7,286 nt of DNA, from contig CAZMND010000100.1 in assembly GCA_964567585.1 (NCBI GenBank), positions 1-7,286 of the forward strand, written 5' to 3'. The stretch is from CALZKI01 sp964567585 (GTDB taxonomy: Bacteria; Bacillota; Clostridia; Lachnospirales; Lachnospiraceae). Every line of letters starts with the position of its first letter. The first letter of the stretch is position 1. A program made the translations under genes and the position numbers. The notes beneath the pieces were generated by a model. The model was not told the origin of the DNA and made no database searches. It saw nothing but the letters and a program-made list of their open reading frames with translations. Below, one piece after another: positions 1 through 6,700 of this stretch.

Positions 1-203
<203 letters not shown>

Positions 204-204
204 G

Positions 205-233
205 ATTTTATCATAAAAAATCCCCTAATGCAA
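205..233 (-). promoter_or_regulatory. Putative sigma-A promoter of rpsB
   Basis: Read on the minus strand, TTGCAT (228-233) and TAAAAT (205-210) form -35 and -10 elements 17 bases apart, and the -10 is preceded by TGA, giving an extended -10 (TGnTAAAAT). Predicted start is near 198. An overlapping TATGAT at 210-215 is an alternative -10 without a matching -35, which would start near 203. The -35 falls inside the loop of the ABC-operon terminator, so terminator and promoter share DNA. Confidence 0.55.
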
Positions 234-242
234 GGGGATTTT
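217..242 (-). terminator. Rho-independent terminator of the ABC transporter genes
   Basis: A perfect 9-bp stem (AAAATCCCC at 234-242 on the minus strand pairs with GGGGATTTT at 217-225) with an 8-base loop is followed by further T residues. It begins 19 bases after the permease stop codon. Because the stem is flanked by A and T runs on both sides it could act in either direction, but only minus-strand genes are visible nearby. Confidence 0.9.
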
Positions 243-261
243 CGCGTTTTCTAGTGTTTTT

Positions 262-2532
262 TTACTCTGCGCCTTTCAATGCTTCCACCATATCAATTTT
301 CTTATTTTTTCCGGCAACCATAAAACTTACCAAAATGGAAACACCAAATGTCAGCAACATACTTACGGAATATGTCAGGATACCTAAAGTCAGTTTCAAT
401 TCATATTCTGTCATCAGCGCATTGATTAATATTTGTAATACGCCAACGCCGCCCGGAAGACCAATCATCACGCCGATAATGGTCAACCAGATATTTTGGC
501 TGACTAAAAGTTTCTCAATTTGCTTATTCCTGAAACCTAGTATCTTTAATGTAGCCAGTTCCCGCTGCCTTTCCACATAGCTCATAACGCCAAGATTATA
601 AAGAACTACCATCCCTAAAACAGCCGCTGCAACTATCAGAATAAACACCATAAGATTCATAAGCTGCATAAAACTGTCATATGTTTCCATAATGGTCTGT
701 TTGTCCTGTTTCCCTACAATCAATTCCGAGCTTTCAATCTCTTTTGCGTCCTTATCTGTATAAACCGTACTGATATGATATTCCACGCCCACACTGTCCG
801 CATAGGCTTCCGTCATAATAATACTGTTTGTCATCAAGGATCTCAAATAACCCGCCACGCGTACCTCGTAGGTTTCTTCACTGCCATAGGGTGAAAATTG
901 AATGATATCCCCTATCTGCGCCGAATCTGCAAGACGCAGGCACAAATAGGCTCCATCATCGGTTAATTCCACAAATTCGTTGTCTTCATCAATAAAACGA
1001 ATCTTATTACGTTCTGCATTATATACTTCCAACGTAACCGTTTCCCCTTCATAGCTGATTCCGGAAGAAGCAAGCCAGTCACCCTCCACCGTTTCTGCCA
1101 GTTTTCTTGCCTCGTCGTTAGAAGCAGTCTCTGAAAGATTCACTTTCGTTACATAATTGTTGATACCCTGATCCAGCAATTCCATAAAACCGGCCATAGT
1201 GTCTTTCATACCAAGACCACCAACCATAAGTATCATACAGCCTGCCACACCCACAAGTGTCATGGCAGAACGGGATTTGTGCCGCAAAATATCTCTTACA
1301 TTCCACTTGGTACCAAAATCAAGGCGTTTCCAAAAAGCCAATTTTTCCAAAACACTCTTTTTCATAGCCTTTGGCGTATATGGTCTCAATGCATCTGCCG
1401 CCGTCCCCTTTAACATCTCCTTAACGGACAAATAACTAATCATTGTCAGAAATACAACAGTCAGCACAATAACCGGGATACAAAACGTCGGCATCACAAG
1501 CGGCCACTCCGGTATATCAATATAGGTGCTCATCATTCCCGTAGGGCTAACAATCAAGGATGCAACCAAATAACCTAATGCCACTCCCAGCAATGTACCT
1601 ACAAGTCCAATCATCAGTCCGTAAGATGTATAGTGCAACAAAATACGTTTATCCCTGAAACCAAGCGCCTTCAATGTACCAATCTGTACCTTCTCGTTTG
1701 CCGCAATCCTGTGCATAGTAGTAATCATAGTCAGCATTGCAATAGACAAAAACAATACCGGTAAAATGGAGCCCATTGTTTTTCCTTCTTCCGCTTCGCT
1801 CTTAGCCCCTGCGTAGGCAACGTGTTCCTCCTTGGAAAGTACCAGAATGGTTTTTCCAAGTGCCTCTTTTATCGCCTGTTCAAGCTCCGCCTTTTCCATA
1901 GCGGAACGGATATTGATTTGTGGATAAAACGCTCCTCCCAAGATCTTTTCCAATTTATTCGGTGAAATATAGGCGAATCCAAAGTTCTCATAATCCGGCA
2001 TCAGCTGGTTTCCATCCGCCACACAAACCATCATTTCACCGCTTTTTGCAAGTCCTACAACCTCTCCTTCAATTTTCAAGCCCTTGTAGGTAGTTGTTAA
2101 TGTATCGCCGATTTTTATTCCGTTTTCCTTAGCAAACCTGTCAGATAACCATATTCCGTAGGAATTTTCATCGTATTTCTCACCTTCCATTATCATCATC
2201 GTAGATACTGTGTAATTTTCTGACACATTCAATGCCAACGATTTTTTCTCATCCTCCATACTTACATTTACGGATAGATATCTTGTAGCCGCATCTACGC
2301 CTTGAATTTCCTGAATCTTCTCAATATCCTCCTTGGAAAATCCGGTTTCCGCATAAAGACGGAAATCGGCATATAAGGTATCTTCTAAAAATGAATTGGT
2401 ATCTGTTTCCAGACTTTTCCATTCCATATTAAATCCTAAAAATATTCCCACGCCGATAGCGATCATAAGAATCATCGAGACAAACTGGGATTTATATTTC
2501 CAGGCAGTACGAATTAATTTTCTCATCAACAT
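262..2532 (-). CDS. FtsX-family ABC transporter permease (MacB/LolC type, duplicated core)
   Basis: Membrane subunit of an ABC exporter or mechanotransmission system, working with the ATPase encoded just upstream. The 756-residue protein has eight likely membrane helices in two repeats of 1+3. TM1 (about 17-34) is followed by an external domain of about 215 residues and TM2-4 (about 256-278, 305-328, 347-368). TM5 (about 423-441) is followed by an external domain of about 175 residues and TM6-8 (about 622-648, 681-706, 716-740). The repeats carry matching cytoplasmic motifs, TLKALGFRDKRI near 286 and TLKILGFRNKQI near 661, the usual FtsX-family coupling segment; the C-terminus ends KKIDMVEALKGAE, also typical. 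I place the start at the ATG of 2530-2532, because GGAGTGG lies seven bases before it; the longest frame begins at 2553 inside the ATPase gene with no good SD, and the ATG at 2526 is another option. Substrate is unknown; lipids, lipoproteins, peptides and drugs are all handled by relatives. The BceB type is less likely, since that family has ten helices and one large external domain. Confidence 0.92.
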   Translation of the reverse strand: MLMRKLIRTAWKYKSQFVSMILMIAIGVGIFLGFNMEWKSLETDTNSFLEDTLYADFRLYAETGFSKEDIEKIQEIQGVDAATRYLSVNVSMEDEKKSLALNVSENYTVSTMMIMEGEKYDENSYGIWLSDRFAKENGIKIGDTLTTTYKGLKIEGEVVGLAKSGEMMVCVADGNQLMPDYENFGFAYISPNKLEKILGGAFYPQINIRSAMEKAELEQAIKEALGKTILVLSKEEHVAYAGAKSEAEEGKTMGSILPVLFLSIAMLTMITTMHRIAANEKVQIGTLKALGFRDKRILLHYTSYGLMIGLVGTLLGVALGYLVASLIVSPTGMMSTYIDIPEWPLVMPTFCIPVIVLTVVFLTMISYLSVKEMLKGTAADALRPYTPKAMKKSVLEKLAFWKRLDFGTKWNVRDILRHKSRSAMTLVGVAGCMILMVGGLGMKDTMAGFMELLDQGINNYVTKVNLSETASNDEARKLAETVEGDWLASSGISYEGETVTLEVYNAERNKIRFIDEDNEFVELTDDGAYLCLRLADSAQIGDIIQFSPYGSEETYEVRVAGYLRSLMTNSIIMTEAYADSVGVEYHISTVYTDKDAKEIESSELIVGKQDKQTIMETYDSFMQLMNLMVFILIVAAAVLGMVVLYNLGVMSYVERQRELATLKILGFRNKQIEKLLVSQNIWLTIIGVMIGLPGGVGVLQILINALMTEYELKLTLGILTYSVSMLLTFGVSILVSFMVAGKNKKIDMVEALKGAE

Positions 2533-2536
2533 ATGA

Positions 2537-3238
2537 CTACCACTCCACTTCATCTGCGCTCATAGGATTTTCCTGTACCTCGCACGCTTTTATTTTGCCG
2601 TTTTTCACACGAATTACTACGTCTGCCATTTTGGCAATGTTTTGATTATGAGTAACTACCACAATTGTTTTTCCATAGTTTTTTGCCATAGAAAGAAGCA
2701 ATTTTAAAACAAGCACGCCAGTTTCAGAATCCAGTGCCCCTGTCGGTTCATCACAAAGCAAAATCTTAGGATTTTTTGCAAGGGCACGTGCTATGGAAAC
2801 CCTCTGCTGCTCTCCGCCTGACAATTCTGACGGAAAATTTTGTGCATGGTCAGCAAGCCCCACTTCTTCCAACATCTTAGTAGCCCCTAACGGATTTTTA
2901 GAAATCTCTTTTACCAATGCTACATTTTCATAAACCGTCAACGTTGGTATTAAATTATAAAACTGAAATACAAATCCGACAGTTGATGCGCGATAATCAG
3001 CCAATTCATTCTGAGAAAGTGTAGAAATATCTTTCCCATTCACTGTAATGGTACCACTTGTGGGACTGTCCAATCCACCCAGCATATTAAGAAGCGTACT
3101 TTTTCCCGCACCACTGGGACCAAGTACAACAATAAATTTCCCCTCCTCTAAGGCAAGGTCAACTCCATCCAATGCCCGCTGTTCGTGTTCACCACTTTTA
3201 TAAATTCTTGTCACATTTTTAAATTCTACAATAGCCAT
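2537..3238 (-). CDS. ABC transporter ATP-binding protein (LolD/MacB type)
   Basis: Cytoplasmic ATPase that powers the FtsX-type permease downstream. The 233 residues contain every nucleotide-binding motif in order: Walker A GPSGAGKST (40-48), Q-loop glutamine at about 92, signature LSGGEQQRVSIARAL (139-153), Walker B ILLCDEP (159-165) with catalytic glutamate 164, D-loop ALD (168-170) and switch histidine 197 (VTHN). GPSGAGKSTLLNMLGGLD and the EPTGALDS segment are characteristic of the LolD/MacB/FtsE group. The length is standard for a single-domain ATPase. The start is supported by AGGAGG at 3244-3249, five bases before ATG. It forms a two-gene operon with the permease and is preceded by its own promoter and a large palindrome, so it is probably repressed by a regulator encoded elsewhere. 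All catalytic residues are present and the gene appears intact. Confidence 0.96.
   Translation of the reverse strand: MAIVEFKNVTRIYKSGEHEQRALDGVDLALEEGKFIVVLGPSGAGKSTLLNMLGGLDSPTSGTITVNGKDISTLSQNELADYRASTVGFVFQFYNLIPTLTVYENVALVKEISKNPLGATKMLEEVGLADHAQNFPSELSGGEQQRVSIARALAKNPKILLCDEPTGALDSETGVLVLKLLLSMAKNYGKTIVVVTHNQNIAKMADVVIRVKNGKIKACEVQENPMSADEVEW
2540..2546 (-). promoter_or_regulatory. Ribosome binding site that decides the permease start
   Basis: The minus-strand sequence GGAGTGG overlaps the last sense codon and first stop base of the ATPase gene and lies seven bases before the ATG at 2530-2532. It favours that start over the ATG at 2553, which lies upstream of this site. The ATPase stop (2537-2539) and the chosen permease start are four bases apart, implying translational coupling. 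Confidence 0.6.
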
Positions 3239-3254
3239 AATAGCCTCCTGTTTG

Positions 3255-3278
3255 CCCAGTTAGTATCTACTAACTAGG
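3255..3278. promoter_or_regulatory. Operator-like 24-bp palindrome before the ABC genes
   Basis: A perfect inverted repeat, GTTAGTA-TC-TACTAAC (3259-3274), extends to 24 bp with a single mismatch (3257 against 3276). It lies between the likely -10 and the ATPase SD, where a bound dimer would block transcription. Size and symmetry fit TetR- or MarR-family operators, and ABC units of this type are often controlled by such repressors; the identity of the protein is inference. It has no downstream T run, so it is not a terminator. Confidence 0.7.
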
Positions 3279-3304
3279 TTAGCACAAGCTAATCGATACT
3301 TCAA
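3276..3304 (-). promoter_or_regulatory. Putative promoter of the ABC transporter operon
   Basis: Read on the minus strand, TTGAAG (3299-3304) and TAACCT (3276-3281) are 17 bases apart. The -35 is good but the -10 is weak. A promoter is expected here because a strong terminator lies just upstream and the next gene starts 38 bases downstream. The -10 touches the 24-bp palindrome, consistent with repression. Other -10 choices inside the palindrome are possible. Confidence 0.4.
3279..3292. repeat. Second short inverted repeat in the ABC promoter
   Basis: TTAGC-acaa-GCTAA (3279-3283 and 3288-3292) directly abuts the larger palindrome and lies in the -10 to -35 spacer. It shares the TTAG core with the larger palindrome, so it may be an auxiliary or weaker site for the same regulator. 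Five-base arms are short enough that chance is possible. Confidence 0.35.
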
Positions 3305-3317
3305 GTTTTTTTCAAAA

Positions 3318-3351
3318 AAATAAAAATCCCCATTACTGAGGATTTTTATTT
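3318..3351 (-). terminator. Rho-independent terminator closing the motility operon
   Basis: A perfect 12-bp stem, AAATAAAAATCC pairing with GGATTTTTATTT, encloses a 10-base loop and is followed by more T residues on the minus strand. It begins 19 bases after the stop of the MltG-like gene. The AT-rich, near-symmetric flanks mean it could also work for plus-strand transcripts, but none is visible. Confidence 0.88.
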
Positions 3352-3370
3352 CCAGTTATATTTTGATGAA

Positions 3371-3904
3371 TTAGTCCATTCTTGTTAAAATCTTCGCCAT
3401 TTCTTCATGAGTGGCATTGGTTGGGATTTGGTAAGTGCCTACACTGATTCTCTTATCATAACCATATCTGCAAAGATGGGTATCAAAATCCTTCGCCGAT
3501 TCAATAAGTCCCGCTTCTTCCATTCGCTTACTTACCGTCCATGAACTGTCACCGCTGACAACCGTAATGGCTATTGTATCTTTATCGGATGTTTCTGTCT
3601 CAGACGGTTCTTTTATTGCTTGTTCTTCATCTTGTTTTTCATCTACAGTCACATCCTGTTTTTCATTCTGTTGCGCTTCCTGCTCTGTATCTTGATTTTC
3701 ATCCCCGCCGGATTCTGTAACAGACTCTTTTTCTTTATCGGCTATATCCGTAAGTACGGAGTTTTCGATCATTCCGAGTTCTTTTGCCCTGGCAATTACT
3801 TCTTCATCCGTCATAGGCTGTTTATTGCCCAGTGCCGCCATCATAATAACTGCAGTAACAACAATGCCGATTCCAAGTCCTCTTAAATAGTATTTCAGTT
3901 TCAT
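3371..3904 (-). CDS. Short membrane protein with YceG/MltG-like N-terminal domain, no transglycosylase domain
   Basis: The 177-residue protein has a short basic N-terminus and one membrane helix (about 8-25), then a small helical segment MTDEEVIARAKELGMIE (31-47), a very acidic and Gln-rich linker (about 54-108), and a C-terminal domain (about 110-176). The last part follows the pattern of the LysM-like subdomain preceding the catalytic region in MltG: ITVVSGDSSWTVSKRMEEAG, then LIESAKDFD, then ISVGTYQIP and EEMAKILT. True MltG is about 330-400 residues and carries a catalytic glutamate in a domain absent here, so lytic activity is not expected. It is probably a membrane-tethered, wall-facing protein that may bind glycan; automatic annotation may still name it MltG. 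Its SD AAGGA (3913-3917) lies within the last codons of the DUF6115 gene, two bases separate stop and start, and it is the last gene before the operon terminator. A flagellar or envelope role is inferred from context only. Confidence 0.8.
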   Translation of the reverse strand: MKLKYYLRGLGIGIVVTAVIMMAALGNKQPMTDEEVIARAKELGMIENSVLTDIADKEKESVTESGGDENQDTEQEAQQNEKQDVTVDEKQDEEQAIKEPSETETSDKDTIAITVVSGDSSWTVSKRMEEAGLIESAKDFDTHLCRYGYDKRISVGTYQIPTNATHEEMAKILTRMD

Positions 3905-3906
3905 AA

Positions 3907-4755
3907 TTACATTCCTTCAAACAAATCAATTACTAATTTTACTTCACCGATTCCAAGTCCCAGTTCTTTTGCGATGGCGACATTGGATTTTCCCGCATTG
4001 TGCAATTGCAAAATTCTTTCATTACTGTTTCTTCCGCCGTCTCGTTTCGTTCCAAGGGTGCCTATATTTAAATCCGGCGCTTCCACGTCTTTTGCTTTAG
4101 CCGACTTCTTTCTGGATGTACCTTTCTTTATCTTTGTACTCTTAATAGCGTCTAACTGTTTTACTACATCCTCTGATACTTTATCATCGTTTCCGATTTC
4201 AGCCACCGCTTCCACATTATTTACGGCAACCTCCGCTCTGGTTTCATCAATTTCAGGCACAAACTTGTCCAGAGATATCAACTGAATTTCTCCCTGCTTT
4301 TCTTCCCTACTTTCCTTGACTTCTTTCATTTCAACCACAACATCCTGTGCAGTCTGTTTTACTTCTTTTGCGGCTTTATCTACAGACGCCGCTGTTTCTT
4401 TTATTGTGTTATGTTTTTCATTTAACATATCATACAAAAACATAACTTCCTGATGATTTTTATCAATAGATTCCAATACAGTGCTTGAATATTCGTTGAT
4501 TGCCATAATTTTTTCATTACATAATCTTTCCATGGCTCTTTCAGCTTTTTCTACGTTATAATCGGAAATTTCCTTGACGTTATCTTCGATGCTACTGTTC
4601 GCTTCCTTCACCGCTTCATCAACAATCTTTTTAATTTCCTCTTTTGCGTCCTGTAAGCTTTCTTTACTTACTTTTTCTTTTTTTGCCGGGATAACAAAAC
4701 TTAATACAAAAGCAATGCTACCAAGCACTAAAAGCACAATTTCCGTTGCACCCAT
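3907..4755 (-). CDS. DUF6115-type membrane-anchored coiled-coil protein, possible SwrB counterpart
   Basis: Function is not established. The 282-residue protein starts with one membrane helix (about 5-23, TEIVLLVLGSIAFVLSFVIP) followed by lysines, so the rest is probably cytoplasmic. Residues about 28-155 are highly charged and heptad-like, suggesting a long coiled coil; about 156-240 is a low-complexity linker with a basic patch (KIKKGTSRKKSAKAK). The C-terminal 36 residues, ERILQLHNAGKSNVAIAKELG followed by GEVKLVIDLF, look like a small helix-turn-helix-type module and match what I recall of DUF6115. B. subtilis SwrB (YlxL), needed for full flagellar assembly and swarming, has an N-terminal membrane helix, a coiled coil and a similar C-terminal end, and is encoded between sigD and rpsB; this gene is in the same interval. 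The SD AGGAGA (4763-4768) overlaps the stop of the upstream gene. The DUF name is from memory of the family pattern. Confidence 0.8.
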   Translation of the reverse strand: MGATEIVLLVLGSIAFVLSFVIPAKKEKVSKESLQDAKEEIKKIVDEAVKEANSSIEDNVKEISDYNVEKAERAMERLCNEKIMAINEYSSTVLESIDKNHQEVMFLYDMLNEKHNTIKETAASVDKAAKEVKQTAQDVVVEMKEVKESREEKQGEIQLISLDKFVPEIDETRAEVAVNNVEAVAEIGNDDKVSEDVVKQLDAIKSTKIKKGTSRKKSAKAKDVEAPDLNIGTLGTKRDGGRNSNERILQLHNAGKSNVAIAKELGLGIGEVKLVIDLFEGM

Positions 4756-4762
4756 TTTAAAA

Positions 4763-4769
4763 TCTCCTA
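4763..4769 (-). promoter_or_regulatory. Stop codon embedded in SD (coupling site)
   Basis: Minus-strand TAGGAGA contains both the TAG stop of the 105-residue gene (4767-4769) and the SD of the DUF6115 gene, seven bases before its ATG. Ribosomes ending on the first gene are positioned to reinitiate on the second. Confidence 0.7.
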
Positions 4770-5084
4770 AACTCTAAAATCAAAACCGCCCTGTTCTTTT
4801 TTTACGACGGTGCCATCCTTGGGAATTTTTGCTCCCGGGCGTTTTTGGCCACCATCACCCATATATTTATTTTTACCCTGTTCCTTGGCATCTTGTTTTC
4901 TCTGCTCGTTATTAGCCCCGTCCTTCTTTTCAACGAATGATGCCTTATGGTCAGCCTCTTTTATGTTCTGCTGGCTAAGATCCATCTGCTGGATATTGGG
5001 TCTTATGTCTTCATTATGTTTAATTGTCGTGTAATCCTGTACTCTCGTAACCGTAACATTTAATTCGATTGGTCCCAAAGCCAT
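4767..5084 (-). CDS. Small hydrophilic protein of unknown function in the motility operon
   Basis: I do not recognise a named family. The 105 residues have no signal peptide or membrane helix. The first half (MALGPIELNVTVTRVQDYTT, then IKHNEDIRPNIQQMDLSQQN) is well-mixed and could be a small folded or partner-binding segment. The second half is rich in Lys, Gln, Asp and Gly (DAKEQGKNKYMGDGGQKR) and is probably disordered, ending in an aromatic tail GGFDFRV. It is credible as a gene because it has an excellent ribosome binding site, packs between two real genes with 15- and 11-base gaps, and fills the strand without an alternative ORF of better quality. From memory, small proteins with a similar RVQDYTTIK-NED-like start occur beside flagellar genes in other Clostridia, but this is unverified. 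A role in flagellar assembly or chemotaxis is suggested by location only. Confidence 0.8.
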   Translation of the reverse strand: MALGPIELNVTVTRVQDYTTIKHNEDIRPNIQQMDLSQQNIKEADHKASFVEKKDGANNEQRKQDAKEQGKNKYMGDGGQKRPGAKIPKDGTVVKKEQGGFDFRV

Positions 5085-5088
5085 TCCA

Positions 5089-5098
5089 TCACCGCCTT
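5089..5098 (-). promoter_or_regulatory. Near-ideal extended Shine-Dalgarno of the 105-residue gene
   Basis: Minus-strand AAGGCGGTGA matches nine of the ten bases complementary to the 16S rRNA 3' end (ideal AAGGAGGTGA) and is placed seven bases (from the GG) before ATG at 5082-5084. It begins two bases after the FapA stop (5100-5102). The strength suggests this small protein may be made in higher amounts than its neighbours. Confidence 0.65.
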
Positions 5099-5099
5099 A

Positions 5100-6689
5100 T
5101 TATATCGCTTCCATTTTTACATCGCCGCGCACCTTAACAAAACGGCAATACTGACATATGGATTTAACAACCATAGAAACCTCAGAAATACATATCTTTG
5201 TTCCCGGGAAAACCTCGCCTGTCACAATAATCTGCGCAACCTTTTTACCCTCCATCAAATCCTGCATTTCTTCAAGTTTCGCTTCCTTCGTTGTTATTTC
5301 CCTATACAACTCCGCTTTTCGCAAAATGGAAGTCGCAATAAATTTAGCCTGTTCTTCCGTAATCGGCGAATGTGCCACAAGACGTTTCTTCGCACTGGAA
5401 ATAACGCCCTCTATTCTGTCCAGTTCACTTCTTGCCTCAACAACATCTTTCTGATATTGCTGGAATTTATTCTTAAGTCCCGGATCCACACCAACTTCAA
5501 CAATTGTATCGGCTCCCATTGAAGATCCCAGTGTCTTCACATTAATACTATGTGTCGCACACACTCTACCGCCTGCAATAAATCCTTTTCTACCTGTAAC
5601 GGTAACATCAGTTCCCGCTGAAACATGACTGTGTAAAATCGTTTCCGCCGAAACATACCCCTGGGCCTGGGCATTAACGTTTTCCATAAACTTAACAACA
5701 ATGTTTCCGCCGGCTTTTAATTCGCCTTTGCCCATACCATTCATACCTCTGGCAATAATGATATCACCGTCCGCCTCCAGATATGCACCTTCCACAATAC
5801 CTCTTACTTCTATATTTCCGTGACTGATAACTGAGAAGTTTGAACATACATTTCCCTTTATCAGCACACTACCTTCATATTCAATATTACCTGTAGACAT
5901 ATCTACATTCTCGAGTTCCAAAACATCGGATACAAAAACCTTTTCTTCCACCAGCACCACGTGTCCGTTTACTTCGGAATAGATACAGGTCTTATCCTCG
6001 GAAATACTGATGTTACGTCCGTAGTGGAGCATCATTCTTCGTACATCCCTCGGTTTTAGGTTTTCGCCCGTAACTGTCGTACCATTTTTCCCCTGTGCCG
6101 CCGGGGTTAGACGAGCCAGCAAATCACCTTTATTACAGTGATTAATGGTATTTAAATTAAAGAAATCCACACTACCATCTTCTAAAAGTGTTGGTTTCGC
6201 GTGGATATCAGTTGAGAAAAAGTATTCAATACTTGCATCGCTTCCCTGCACAGGCTCACTGCCCTCTGCTACAAGAAAATCTTTGCAATATTCTCTATGC
6301 GCTACAAACTGCTCCACAACCTCTTCTTTTACGCCGTAATGTACACCTTTATGTTTAAGTTCCTGCAAAATCTCTGTGCTATCCATAACCTCTCCATCAT
6401 TGGATGGTGCATGGAATCTCATAGTCGCAGACATTTTATCAGGACTTATGGTAACAATACATTTTTCACTTTCCCTGTAACCCATTTCCATATTCAGGGG
6501 AATTTCTACTTTTTCTTTAAGTTCCAAACAGATTGCGTTCAGTTTGTGTAAATCAAATCGGATATTTCTTGCATTCAAATAATCAGAAAGTTCCGTAATG
6601 GGGAACATTTCGCCCCCCTTTGTCGGTGGAACGATTTTGAGACTTGTTCCATGTACATTATGAATCAACTGAAAAAAACCGTTCGACAT
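5100..6689 (-). CDS. FapA family protein (DUF342), flagellar assembly protein A
   Basis: The 529-residue protein belongs to the FapA/DUF342 family, whose members are encoded with flagellar genes; a Vibrio vulnificus member has been linked to flagellar assembly and polar localisation, and the biochemical role is not settled. The N-terminal region (about 1-160) is mixed alpha/beta with a segment KMSATMRFHAP (85-95). Residues about 160-250 hold the family motifs DGSVDFFNLNTINHCNKGDLLARL and GKNGTTVTGE. Residues about 264-400 form repeated Gly-centred strands (IEYEGSVLIKGNV, SHGNIEVRGIVEGAYLEADGDIII, LKAGGNIVVKF, VSAETILHSHVSAG), the expected right-handed beta-helix or bactofilin-like stack. A coiled coil follows (about 403-482), then a final strand domain (485-529). 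A CxxC pair (C512, C515) near the end is unusual and could bind metal or be chance. Length is typical. SD AGGAGG (6701-6706) sits 11 bases from ATG, with a second GAGG closer. It directly follows the sigma-28 gene. Confidence 0.93.
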   Translation of the reverse strand: MSNGFFQLIHNVHGTSLKIVPPTKGGEMFPITELSDYLNARNIRFDLHKLNAICLELKEKVEIPLNMEMGYRESEKCIVTISPDKMSATMRFHAPSNDGEVMDSTEILQELKHKGVHYGVKEEVVEQFVAHREYCKDFLVAEGSEPVQGSDASIEYFFSTDIHAKPTLLEDGSVDFFNLNTINHCNKGDLLARLTPAAQGKNGTTVTGENLKPRDVRRMMLHYGRNISISEDKTCIYSEVNGHVVLVEEKVFVSDVLELENVDMSTGNIEYEGSVLIKGNVCSNFSVISHGNIEVRGIVEGAYLEADGDIIIARGMNGMGKGELKAGGNIVVKFMENVNAQAQGYVSAETILHSHVSAGTDVTVTGRKGFIAGGRVCATHSINVKTLGSSMGADTIVEVGVDPGLKNKFQQYQKDVVEARSELDRIEGVISSAKKRLVAHSPITEEQAKFIATSILRKAELYREITTKEAKLEEMQDLMEGKKVAQIIVTGEVFPGTKICISEVSMVVKSICQYCRFVKVRGDVKMEAI

Positions 6690-6700
6690 ATATGCCTCTG

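Noticed and set aside
254..580. Plus-strand reading frame of 108 codons opposite the permease gene
   Set aside because: It lies antisense to the C-terminal membrane region of the permease, has no SD, and its Ser/Phe/Thr-rich translation is what a complement of hydrophobic codons gives.
1118..1306. Minus-strand 62-codon frame rich in Cys, Tyr and Gly inside the permease gene
   Set aside because: Out-of-frame shadow of a well-supported coding sequence, with odd composition and no ribosome binding site.
2533..2553. Permease start at 2553 overlapping the ATPase gene by 17 bases
   Set aside because: The extra residues MKWSGSH are not typical of the family and no SD precedes them, whereas GGAGTGG is well placed for the ATG at 2530-2532. 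It cannot be fully excluded.
262..3238. Bacitracin-type BceAB resistance module
   Set aside because: No two-component system is adjacent, and the permease has two 1+3 helix repeats with two external domains rather than the ten-helix BceB layout.
3620..3886. Plus-strand 88-codon frame that looks like a Phe/Ile-rich membrane peptide
   Set aside because: It is the complement of the acidic Glu/Gln linker of the MltG-like protein; Lys/Glu-rich coding DNA gives Phe/Leu/Ser-rich antisense frames.
5158..5454. Plus-strand frame of 98 codons opposite fapA
   Set aside because: Antisense to the conserved fapA C-terminal region, no SD and no recognisable protein.
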